Source: Streptomyces sp. CB02261 (GTDB lineage Bacteria; Actinomycetota; Actinomycetes; Streptomycetales; Streptomycetaceae). Taken from it: 64,000 nt of DNA. The stretch's first letter is position 1. Each line of letters begins with the position of its first letter. A model generated the notes under the pieces. That model was given only the letters and a program-made list of their open reading frames with translations, was not told the DNA's origin and searched no databases. The position numbers and the translations under genes were made by a program. Below, piece by piece: positions 52,664 to 60,020 of the stretch. The stretch is taken from contig NZ_LIVX01000007.1 of assembly GCF_001905665.1 (NCBI RefSeq), forward strand, positions 248,001-312,000. Reading direction: 5' to 3'.

Positions 52664-55600
52664 GCCGCGGGCTCCTCGGCGGGGACGATCAGTTCCGCGA
52701 AGGTGGAGATCGAGGCGTTCATGAAGAGGCCTTCGACCAACTCCTGCTCCATGTCCGCCTCGATGCCGAACTCCGCGCGCAGCACCGTGAGCAGGCCGAC
52801 CGCGTGCAGCGAGTCGCCGCCGATGTCGAAGAAGCCCTCCTCGACGCCGAAGTCGCCGTGGCCGAGCTGCTGGGACCAGAGGGCGTAGAGCCGCTCCTCG
52901 ATCCGGCTGCGCGGCGCGACCCGGGCGCCGGCGGTCTCGGTGTCGTCGTTCCACGGCGTGGGCAGCGCCTTGTGGTCGATCTTCCCGTTGGTCGTCAGCG
53001 GAAGGGTCTCCAGGGTGAGGAAGCGGCTGGGCACCATGTAGCCGGGCAGTACGGCGGCGAGCGCCTCGCGCAGCTCGGCCGGGTCCGGTGCGGCCCCCGC
53101 CTCGGGTACGACGTACGCGACGATCTGCCGCTGTCCGGTACGGGCGTGGGCGGGCGCGGTGACGAGCGCGGTGCGGACGTCGGGCCTGCGCAGCAGCGCC
53201 GCCTCGATCTCGCCGAGTTCGACGCGATAGCCGTTGATCTTCACCTGGAAGTCCTCGCGGCCGAGGATCTCGATGTCGCCGCCGGGCAGGTAGCGGCCGA
53301 GGTCGCCGGTCCGGTAGATCCGCTCCCCGGTGACCGGGTGGACGGGGAAGCGCTCGGCGGTCCGTCCGGGGTCGCCCAGGTAGCCCAGGGCCACGCCGGT
53401 GCCGCCGATGTGGATCTCGCCGGTGACGCCGACGGGCGACGGCTCCTGCCACTGGTTGAGGACGTGCATGGTCTGGTTGGCGAGCGGCTTGCCGTACGGG
53501 ATGCTCGACCACTCCGGGCGCACGGTCTCGACGGGGTGGTGGATCGACCAGATGGAGCCCTCGGTGGCGCCGCCGAGGCTGATCACCCGCATCGCGGGCA
53601 GCTTCTCGCGGATGCGGCTCGGCAGGTCGACGGGGATCCAGTCGCCGCTGAGCAGGGCGAGCCGGAGCCGGCAGCCCCGCGGCACGCCTCCGTCGCCCAG
53701 CGCGTCGATCCACATCCGCATGGGCGCGGGCACGCTGTTCCAGATGGTCACCCCGTAACGGCCGACGAGCTGGGACCAGTGGTCCAGGTCGTTGCCGCGC
53801 GCCGGGTCGGGGACGACGACGGTGCCGCCGGCGCCGAGAACGCCGAACAGGTCGTACACGGACAGGTCGAAGCCCGCGGGGGCGAGCGCCATCGTCCGGT
53901 CCTCCGGGCCGACGCCGAAGCGCCGGTTGATGTCCTGGACGGTGTTGGCGGCGCTGCGGTGGGTGATCATCACGCCCTTGGGCTCGCCGGTGGAGCCCGA
54001 GGTGAAGATGACGTACGCGAGGTCGTCGGTCCCCTGGCGGCGCCCGGGCGCCTCGGCCGGGCACGCCAGGGTCTCCGCGTCCTCGGGGGTCAGTACGGTG
54101 ACGCCGTCGGGCCAGGGCAGCGCGTCCCGCAGCTCCGGGTCGGTCACCACGGCCCGCACGGAGCACCGGGCGAGCAGCTTCAGGCGCCGCTCCTCCGGCA
54201 GTTCGGGGTCGATGGCGACGTACGCGGCGCCGCTGTGCAGGACGCCGAGCAGCGCCGCGTACTGCGCGGCGCCGGGCCGCATCGACACGGCGACGATCTC
54301 GTTCGGGGCAGCGCCGGGGCCGCGGAGGATCCGGTGGGCGATCCGGTGCGCGCTGTCGGTCAGCTGCCGGTACGTGGTCTCCGTGCCGGGCGTGATCACC
54401 GCGGGCGCGTCGGGGCTGCGCCGGGCCGCCTCGGCGACCAGTTCGTGCAGGAGCGCGGCCGGGATGTCCTGCGCGGTCGCGTTGGCCCGGTCGCGTTCCT
54501 CGGCCTGCGCGGCCGGCAGCGGTACGACGCCCCGGGTGGCGTCCCAGAGCTCCGGCTCGTCGACGAGGCGGTCGAGCAGCGTCGTGTACGCCGCGAACAT
54601 CGCTTCGAGGGTGCCCTCGGGGAACAGGCCCTCGACGGCGTTCCAGTTGACCGAGAGCCGGCCGTCCAGCTCCAGGATCTGGTTCTCCAGCCACACCTGC
54701 GGCGTACGGCTGTGGTCGTGCACCAGCGTCCCGAAGGACTCCAGGCGTCCGGCGCCGGGCGCGTCCCCGTCCCCCTCGGCGCCGAGCGTGCTGGAGAAGA
54801 CCACGGGCATCGACGCCCGGCCGTCGTCCCGGCGGCGCGCCAGGTCGCGCAGCACCCGGATGCCGCCGTGCGGGTGCGCCAAGTCCTCCAGAAGGCGCTG
54901 CTGCAGGTTCAGGGCCCGCTGGCGGAAGCTTTCCTCGGGGCGGCCGCCGACGGCGAGCAGACTCGGGTCGAGGAAGTTCCCGATGACCTCCTCGACCCGC
55001 GGGTGCAGACCGAGCCGGTGGAACTGGGTGACGGTGAGGGTGAACTCCTGCCGCCGCGACCAGGTGCGCAGGACCTCCGCGTACGCGGCGAGGAGCACGC
55101 CGGAAGCGGTCAGCCCGTGCCGCTCGCCCGCCGCCCGCAGCGCCGACCAGCGTGCCGGGGCGAGCAGCGCCCTGTGCCGTACGAAGCGGGGCGTGCCGAG
55201 CTGCTCCGGCGCCGCGGCCAGGGGCAGTTCGGGCGCGCCGGGCAGGGTGTCCAGGCGGTCCTCCCAGTAGACGGCGGCCTCCCGTCCCAGGGCGTCCCCG
55301 CGCAGCTCCTCCCGCGCGAGGACGTAGTCGCGGAACGACAGCTCCGGCGGCTCGGGCCGCCACGCCGGGTCGTCGTAACATCGGTGCCACTCGTCCATGA
55401 GCCGGTAGAGGCCGCGCATGTCGAGGAACAGCAGGTCCACGGCGACATGGAGGCGCAGCCGGTCCTCTTCGAGCCGGGTGGCCCGGACGTCGAGCAGCGT
55501 CGACCGGTCCAACGGCATCACCTGGTCGGTGAGTTCGGCGCGCACGCGCTCCAGCTCCGCCGCCCGCTCCGACTCGGGGCGGCCGCGCAGGTCCGTGACG

Positions 55601-55941
55601 CGGATGGTGTACGGGGCGATGTCGGCCACGGGGAGGACGCGCTGGGTCTGGTCGGTCCCGGTCACCGTGCGCAGGGCCTCGTGGCGGGCGATCACGGCGC
55701 GCAGGGCTTCGGTCAGCCGGTCCGGGTCGAGGGCGGGGCAGTCGAACTCCAGGTAGTACTGGCTGGAGACGCCGCCCAGTTCGAGTCCCTTGTGCCGGCC
55801 GATCAGATAGGCCTGCTGGATGTCGGTCAGCGGGAAGGGCTCGTGCCGGTGCTCCGGGCGCGGCTTGGGTTCGAGGAGTCCGTCCTCGTCCAGGCGGGGG
55901 TGGCCGGCACCGCCGCGCAGCCTTGCGAAAAGATCCTCCAT
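52660..55941 (-). CDS. Single-module NRPS, Cy-A(Cys)-PCP (HlmE-like)
   Basis: A 1093-residue NRPS. Residues about 35-460 form a heterocyclisation domain (FPLTDIQQAYLIGR and the DLLFLDMRG motif, DxxxxD kept). Residues about 515-930 are the adenylation domain, with VIFTSGSTGEPKGVMITH and, read by eye against GrsA, pocket residues D-L-Y-N-L-S-L-I-W, which is the cysteine code. The carrier's FFDIGGDSLH is near residue 1044. No TE domain. This is the architecture of HlmE, which makes the L-Cys-L-Cys backbone of holomycin. ATG 55941 follows AAAAGGGA. It heads the operon NRPS-GMC-TEII-ACAD, under the promoter at 56023-56052. Confidence 0.93.
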   Translation of the reverse strand: MEDLFARLRGGAGHPRLDEDGLLEPKPRPEHRHEPFPLTDIQQAYLIGRHKGLELGGVSSQYYLEFDCPALDPDRLTEALRAVIARHEALRTVTGTDQTQRVLPVADIAPYTIRVTDLRGRPESERAAELERVRAELTDQVMPLDRSTLLDVRATRLEEDRLRLHVAVDLLFLDMRGLYRLMDEWHRCYDDPAWRPEPPELSFRDYVLAREELRGDALGREAAVYWEDRLDTLPGAPELPLAAAPEQLGTPRFVRHRALLAPARWSALRAAGERHGLTASGVLLAAYAEVLRTWSRRQEFTLTVTQFHRLGLHPRVEEVIGNFLDPSLLAVGGRPEESFRQRALNLQQRLLEDLAHPHGGIRVLRDLARRRDDGRASMPVVFSSTLGAEGDGDAPGAGRLESFGTLVHDHSRTPQVWLENQILELDGRLSVNWNAVEGLFPEGTLEAMFAAYTTLLDRLVDEPELWDATRGVVPLPAAQAEERDRANATAQDIPAALLHELVAEAARRSPDAPAVITPGTETTYRQLTDSAHRIAHRILRGPGAAPNEIVAVSMRPGAAQYAALLGVLHSGAAYVAIDPELPEERRLKLLARCSVRAVVTDPELRDALPWPDGVTVLTPEDAETLACPAEAPGRRQGTDDLAYVIFTSGSTGEPKGVMITHRSAANTVQDINRRFGVGPEDRTMALAPAGFDLSVYDLFGVLGAGGTVVVPDPARGNDLDHWSQLVGRYGVTIWNSVPAPMRMWIDALGDGGVPRGCRLRLALLSGDWIPVDLPSRIREKLPAMRVISLGGATEGSIWSIHHPVETVRPEWSSIPYGKPLANQTMHVLNQWQEPSPVGVTGEIHIGGTGVALGYLGDPGRTAERFPVHPVTGERIYRTGDLGRYLPGGDIEILGREDFQVKINGYRVELGEIEAALLRRPDVRTALVTAPAHARTGQRQIVAYVVPEAGAAPDPAELREALAAVLPGYMVPSRFLTLETLPLTTNGKIDHKALPTPWNDDTETAGARVAPRSRIEERLYALWSQQLGHGDFGVEEGFFDIGGDSLHAVGLLTVLRAEFGIEADMEQELVEGLFMNASISTFAELIVPAEEPAA

Positions 55942-56022
55942 CGTCGTCCGTCCCTTTTCCTCGGTGGTCGTCGTGAGTGTTCGGATGCCGAGCTGATCTT
56001 TCGAATTCCCTTGCGAGAAGCG

Positions 56023-56067
56023 ACGTTAGGCAGCGGGGGCAAAGGGTCTCAATACGGTGGGACCGTA
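56023..56067 (-). promoter_or_regulatory. NRPS operon promoter with TACGGT-GGG-ACCGTA palindrome
   Basis: Minus-strand -35 TTGAGA (56047-56052) and -10 TAACGT (56023-56028) are spaced 18 bp. The perfect palindrome TACGGT-ggg-ACCGTA (56053-56067) abuts the -35 on its upstream side, the place for an activator or repressor. The same arrangement with an identical palindrome occurs before the SARP gene. The NRPS start is about 80 bp downstream. Confidence 0.75.
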
Positions 56068-56093
56068 GGGACGACCGAAGGATTTCGGTGCCG

Positions 56094-56133
56094 CTGGACT
56101 CCCGCTGGACCGCCCCTGGACCCACCCTGGGAT
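56094..56133 (+). promoter_or_regulatory. Four 11-bp-spaced CTGGAC direct repeats (putative SARP site)
   Basis: CTGGAC at 56094, 56105 and 56116, and CTGGGA at 56127, are exactly 11 bp apart. Heptameric direct repeats one helical turn apart are the hallmark of SARP-binding sites, and a SARP gene is in this cluster. The array lies between NRPS and flavoprotein and could drive either. Confidence 0.65.
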
Positions 56134-56148
56134 GCCCGCCAGGCGCCA

Positions 56149-56179
56149 TTGACCTGCGGCGGGACCGCGGCGACATCAT
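56149..56179 (+). promoter_or_regulatory. Putative leaderless promoter of the decarboxylase-like gene
   Basis: TTGACC (56149-56154) and CATCAT (56174-56179) form a -35/-10 pair with a 19-bp spacer. The -10 ends 6 bp before ATG 56186, which has no good Shine-Dalgarno site, suggesting a leaderless transcript. Confidence 0.4.
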
Positions 56180-56185
56180 CAGGAC

Positions 56186-56779
56186 ATGGGAATTCGAAAC
56201 GCCCCGGAGACGACCGGGAAACGCATACTCATCGGTGCCACCGGATCCATCGCGGTGACCAGGCTTCCGGCGTACATCGAGGCGATGCGCCGGCAGATCG
56301 AGGGCAGTACGTTCACCGTTCTGCTGACCCACACGGCGGCCTCGTTCATTTCCCCGGAGAGTCTCGCGCTCTTCGCCGAAAGGGTGGTGAGCGGGGAGTC
56401 CCCGGCGGACTGGCCGACCGACAAACCCTCCCGGCTCGCCGCCGACCACGACATCCTCGCCGTGCTGCCGGCCACCGCCCACACGCTCGCCTCGGCCGCC
56501 GCGGGTGCCGCGCCGAACCGGCTGCTCACGGTCGCGCTGTCCGTGGACTACCCGGTGGTCCACTTCCCGGTGATGGGCGCCAAGATGTGGCACAAGCCGG
56601 CCGTGCAGCGGAACATCGCCCGGATCCGAGAGGACGGCGGCCTGGTCAACGAGCCGGAGTGGCACGACGGTTTCGACCCGACCACGGGGACGGTCAGCCA
56701 CCACCCGGCGCTGCCCGCGCCGGAGACCGTGGCGACGGTCATCGAGGACCTCCTGGCCAAGCACCGTCCTTCGTCCTGA
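56186..56779 (+). CDS. HFCD flavoprotein, phosphopantothenoylcysteine-decarboxylase-like (HlmF-like)
   Basis: A 197-residue FMN flavoprotein of the EpiD/PPC-DC family. The glycine-rich start GKRILIGATGSIAV, the PASANT-like LPATAHTLASAAAG and the substrate clamp PVMGAKMW (residues 128-135, replacing PAMNxxMW) are visible. HlmF-type members decarboxylate the C-terminal cysteine to an enethiol in dithiolopyrrolone formation. Odd: by my alignment the usual catalytic His (HI.LA motif) is replaced by Pro81-Ser82 in KPSRLAADHD. It is divergent from the NRPS and convergent with RidA. Confidence 0.85.
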   Translation: MGIRNAPETTGKRILIGATGSIAVTRLPAYIEAMRRQIEGSTFTVLLTHTAASFISPESLALFAERVVSGESPADWPTDKPSRLAADHDILAVLPATAHTLASAAAGAAPNRLLTVALSVDYPVVHFPVMGAKMWHKPAVQRNIARIREDGGLVNEPEWHDGFDPTTGTVSHHPALPAPETVATVIEDLLAKHRPSS

Positions 56780-56793
56780 CCCCCCCCGCACGC

Positions 56794-56827
56794 ACGAGGG
56801 CCCCGCCGGAAGCGGCGGGGCCCTCGT
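56794..56827. terminator. Bidirectional terminator between flavoprotein and RidA genes
   Basis: A perfect 15-bp stem (56794-56808 with 56813-56827) with a 4-base gaag loop, 14 bp after the flavoprotein stop; 89 bp remain to the RidA stop on the other strand. Confidence 0.9.
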
Positions 56828-56915
56828 CTGTGTGTCGTTCGAGGCGCAGGGTGCGCTCGGTGCGGGACGGGCCCGCGCGGGTGGTGTGGCCGCGCGGGAC
56901 CTGCCGTGCGAGCGG

Positions 56916-57323
56916 TTACGCGGCGATGGCCGTGGCCTCGATCTCGATCAGGAAGTCGGGCTCGGCGAGGGTGGCGACCCCGACCAGGGTGGTCGGCCGG
57001 ATGACGTCGGCACCGAGCTTGGCGGCCGCGCGCTCGGCGCCCGCCGTGATCGCCTCCCACTTGTCGAGCGACCAGTCCACCGCGTAGATGGTGAGCCGCA
57101 GCACGTCGTCGAAGGTGGCGCCGGCCGCCTCCAGACCGGTGGCGATGTTGAGGTAGACCTGCTCGGTCTGGGCCGCGAGGTCGCCCATGCCCACGGGCTC
57201 GCCGTCGGCGGTGCGCGGGGTCTGGCCGCTCAGGAAGATGACGCGGCTTCCGGTGCCGACCGCCAGCTGCCGCCAGCCGTAGGGCTTGGTGAGTCCGGGC
57301 GGGTCGATGTTCTCGACGGGCAT
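56916..57323 (-). CDS. RidA/YjgF/UK114-family protein
   Basis: A 135-residue Rid-family protein: GSRVIFLSGQTPRTADGEPV, YLNIATGLEAAGATFDDVLR, and the C-terminal PTTLVGVATLAEPDFLIEIE. RidA hydrolyses reactive enamines/imines such as 2-aminoacrylate produced by PLP enzymes or amine oxidases. Its stop is TAA (rare here). ATG 57323 has AAAGGA at 7 bp, 65 bp after the amine-oxidase-like gene, suggesting a shared transcript: an oxidase making an imine followed by the imine hydrolase. Confidence 0.88.
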   Translation of the reverse strand: MPVENIDPPGLTKPYGWRQLAVGTGSRVIFLSGQTPRTADGEPVGMGDLAAQTEQVYLNIATGLEAAGATFDDVLRLTIYAVDWSLDKWEAITAGAERAAAKLGADVIRPTTLVGVATLAEPDFLIEIEATAIAA

Positions 57324-57388
57324 GGTGCGTCCTTTCGGGTGGGAGCTGGTGTCTCGGGAGGAGGTCTGTTCTCCGGGGGCGGCGACGG

Positions 57389-58852
57389 TCAGGCGAGCTC
57401 GCGGCAGGTCGCGTAGTACTTGCGCAGCAGGCTGACCAGCTCGGGGTCGAAGCGCGAGGCGAAGAGCAGCTCGGCCGGCGGGGTGAACTCGGGGTCGAGC
57501 TCGTCGGCCCAGGCGAGGGTGGCCGGCCGCAGATCCATCTCGATCCACTGGTGCCACTCGACGGGGATCGTCCAGTCCTGCTCGTAGCCGATGCCCATCT
57601 GGTGGTCGATGAGCAGGTCGACGATCTCCTGACGGGTCCCGGTCCGGATCGGCTGCCGCAGTGGCGCGAACCGGTCCAGGTCCGCCACCGGCTCCTCGCC
57701 GAGGATGCGGGCGGCGAAGTCCTGGGCGAGCAGCGGCGACAGGTGCAGACCGTCGCGGTAGGTGCCGGTCATGATGGTCAGGCCCCGCATGCCGCCGTCG
57801 CCGAGCAGCGGGAAGCCGTCCATGGACACCGGGCGGTTGCCGACCTGGACCTTGGAGACCTCGCTGTTCCACAGGTTGCGGCGGACCTGGCGGTGGGCGC
57901 ACTGGAGCAGGAAGACGAGGTCGCGCATCTCGGCGGTGTCGCGCGGCTCGACGGCGATGACGTTGGTGGCGCCCACGTAGACGTGGCCGTCGCCGCGGGG
58001 CACGACGTGCAGGCCGCACGCGAAGGAGCGGTTCGGGGTGCGGATGACGCTGTCGGGGCTGGTGCCGTCCTGCGTCTTGATCAGCGAGGAGACGCCGTAG
58101 CCGCTGACCAGCCGGGGGACGCGGGGACCGATGGGCAGGCTGTCCAGGAGTTCCTGGGTGCGGGCGCCGGCGGCCAGCGTCACGTGGTCGGCGGAGATCG
58201 TGCGACCGGAGGCCAGCACGACTCCGGTGACCCGCTCGCCCCGGTACTCGACCCGGCTCGCGAACTCGGGCACGAGGGTGACACCGGCCCGCACGGCGGC
58301 CGCTTCGAGCCGCTCCAGGAGCGCGGCGGCGTTGACCGCGTGCTCGCCGGGTATGTGGAAGGCCTTCAGCGGGCGAGAGATGGGCTCGGCGTCCACCCAG
58401 TCGAGGTCGGCCGGCTCGACGTCCTCGAACGGTTCCTCGTAGCGGGTCAGCTCGGCGCGGATGGCGTTGTAGTTGGTGTCGTCGATCTCGGCGGTGCCGA
58501 TGGTGTTGAGGACGACCGTGGTGCCCTGCGCGGTCCTGATCGGCGCGCCCTCGGTCTGCTCCTCCAGCTCGGCCAGCCACGGCGACCACAACTCGGTCGC
58601 CTTGATGCCGAGTTCGAGCTTGTGGCGGCCGTGCTCGGTGGCCAGCAGGGAGGTGGTGACCTCCCCGAAACAGCCGAGCATGGCCCCGGCCGCGGCCGAT
58701 CCCGCCCAGGGCCGGTGCGGCTGGCCGAGCACGGCGACGCGCTGTCCGCGTCGCGCCAGGACCCAGGCGAGCGACAGTCCAAGGACTCCGTTGCCGGCGA
58801 TGACGGTGTCGTAGCCGGTACCGTGCGCGTCTGCGTTCCCGTTGGCGTTCAT
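57389..58852 (-). CDS. D-amino-acid-oxidase-family FAD oxidoreductase (glycine-oxidase/ThiO-like)
   Basis: A 487-residue FAD enzyme of the DAO family. The FAD motif GNGVLGLSLAWVLARRG lies near residue 18, LVSGYGVSSLIKTQDG and MTGTYRDGLHLSPLLAQDFA are typical of ThiO/DAO proteins. About 90 C-terminal residues (HQMGIGYEQDWTIPVEWHQW onward) exceed the usual 370-residue ThiO. It would oxidise an amine to an imine, which the neighbouring RidA could hydrolyse. It has no counterpart in the holomycin cluster. ATG 58852. Confidence 0.85.
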   Translation of the reverse strand: MNANGNADAHGTGYDTVIAGNGVLGLSLAWVLARRGQRVAVLGQPHRPWAGSAAAGAMLGCFGEVTTSLLATEHGRHKLELGIKATELWSPWLAELEEQTEGAPIRTAQGTTVVLNTIGTAEIDDTNYNAIRAELTRYEEPFEDVEPADLDWVDAEPISRPLKAFHIPGEHAVNAAALLERLEAAAVRAGVTLVPEFASRVEYRGERVTGVVLASGRTISADHVTLAAGARTQELLDSLPIGPRVPRLVSGYGVSSLIKTQDGTSPDSVIRTPNRSFACGLHVVPRGDGHVYVGATNVIAVEPRDTAEMRDLVFLLQCAHRQVRRNLWNSEVSKVQVGNRPVSMDGFPLLGDGGMRGLTIMTGTYRDGLHLSPLLAQDFAARILGEEPVADLDRFAPLRQPIRTGTRQEIVDLLIDHQMGIGYEQDWTIPVEWHQWIEMDLRPATLAWADELDPEFTPPAELLFASRFDPELVSLLRKYYATCRELA

Positions 58853-58990
58853 CAATGTCCAATCTCCAGGGGCGGCTTCGGGCCGCTCCGACGGGTGTGG
58901 GTGTCTCGATGGCGTCGGAACTGCTGGTGCGGGGGTGAGCTGGTCAGTGGGGCACGGGCGGGGCGCGGCCGCCGGCTCGCGACCGGCCCG

Positions 58991-59078
58991 GCGCACGAGG
59001 CGCCGGGCAGGGTCGGGCGCGCGAGGCGCCGGGCAGGGTCGGGCGCGCGAGGCGCCGGGCAGGGGCGGGCGCGCGAGT
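58991..59078. repeat. 26-bp tandem repeat, 3.4 copies, directly after a stop codon
   Basis: Units of 26 bp with core GAGGCGCCGGGCAGGG repeat from 58991 and run to within 3 bp of the methyltransferase stop at 59081. Each contains the GGCGCC palindrome. It lies between two minus-strand genes of the cluster and may reduce read-through. Confidence 0.85.
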
Positions 59079-59080
59079 GG

Positions 59081-59830
59081 TCAGCGGCGCCGGAACTCGT
59101 AGAGCGTGAAGTCCATGTGGACGATGCCGCGTTCGTCGGTGTGGGCCTTGACGACGGGGGAGTCGCCGAAGTCAGCGGCGGGCAGCTCGACGGACTCGGA
59201 GCGGATCCGCTTGCCCTCGAACCCGGCCTCGTCGGCGGCGCGCAGCATCTTGAACGGGTTGCCCATGGCCTCGCTGGTGCCCAGGTAGACGCGTCCGTCG
59301 GCGGCCAGGTGCCGCACCACGTCCCGGAAGAATCGGTTCACCAGGCCGTAGCCGGGGTCGAAGACGGCGCGCTCGATGTGCCCGGCGTAGGGGCGGTCGG
59401 CGGGCGCCTCGATGAAGGGGGTGTTCCAGAACACGGTGTCGAGCTGCTCGGCGGGGTCGAGGGCATCGAAGAGGTCGCTGGTCAGCGCGGTGAACCGGTC
59501 CGCGACCCCGTGTCGCTCGGCGTTCTGCCGGGCGTTCCGCACGGCGGCCGGGTTGATGTCGGTGGCGAGCACCCGCGCGGCGCCGTGCTGCGCGGCGAGC
59601 ACGGCGGCGATGCCGGCGCCGCAGCCGAGCTCCAGGAAGCGGTCGCCCCGCTCGTACGGCACCCAGGAGGCGAACAGGCCGGGGCCGGGGTCCGTGTACG
59701 GCGGGAACACCTCGGGCAGCAGGTCCCACTCCCTGCCGAGCAGCGAGAAGGTCGACTGGGTGGGGCGGTCGGGGCTCTGGATCTGCGACACGACCCAGGT
59801 GCCGAGTTCGTAACCCAGCTCGTTGTCCAT
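59081..59830 (-). CDS. Class I N-methyltransferase-like enzyme
   Basis: A 249-residue SAM methyltransferase. Motif I is RFLELGCGAGIAAVLAA at about 64-80, the acidic ribose residue is in ATDIN, and motif IV is FWNTPF (N136-F139), an NPPY-like signature of enzymes methylating nitrogen or glutamine amides. N-methylation would convert a holothin-type pyrrolone to a thiolutin/aureothricin-type core; that role is inference. ATG 59830 has GGGAGGA at 7 bp. It is upstream of the DAO-like gene. Confidence 0.82.
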   Translation of the reverse strand: MDNELGYELGTWVVSQIQSPDRPTQSTFSLLGREWDLLPEVFPPYTDPGPGLFASWVPYERGDRFLELGCGAGIAAVLAAQHGAARVLATDINPAAVRNARQNAERHGVADRFTALTSDLFDALDPAEQLDTVFWNTPFIEAPADRPYAGHIERAVFDPGYGLVNRFFRDVVRHLAADGRVYLGTSEAMGNPFKMLRAADEAGFEGKRIRSESVELPAADFGDSPVVKAHTDERGIVHMDFTLYEFRRR

Positions 59831-59911
59831 GCGGTCCTCCCTGTGGGGGGAGCCGGCGGAGGGTTCCGGGGACGGAGCCCTCCGCGGCTCCCGGCGGTGT
59901 TCCATGACGGT

Positions 59912-59947
59912 GGAGCGGGTGGAGCGGGTGGAGCGGGTGGAGCGGGT
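59912..59947. repeat. 9-bp tandem repeat GGAGCGGGT, four copies
   Basis: Four perfect copies of GGAGCGGGT, followed by degenerate copies, in the gap between the exporter stop and the methyltransferase start. No coding signal is seen. Confidence 0.75.
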
Positions 59948-60020
59948 GGGGAGAGTGGGGCGATGGAGCGGTAGGGCGGGGTTGAGCCGGGGGAGCAGGT
60001 GGAATCGGTGCGGTGCGGGG

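Larger units (their letters stand above)
55999..56199. repeat. 12-bp inverted repeat flanking the NRPS/flavoprotein control region
   Basis: TTTCGAATTCCC at 55999-56010 has its perfect reverse complement GGGAATTCGAAA at 56188-56199, just inside the flavoprotein start. The arms enclose the whole divergent control region of 177 bp. EcoRI-like GAATTC cores are rare in this GC content. Confidence 0.7.

Noticed and set aside
56186..56779. Lanthipeptide (EpiD-type) decarboxylase
   Set aside because: No LanA-like precursor or LanB/LanM/LanC genes are in the window; the NRPS context explains it better.
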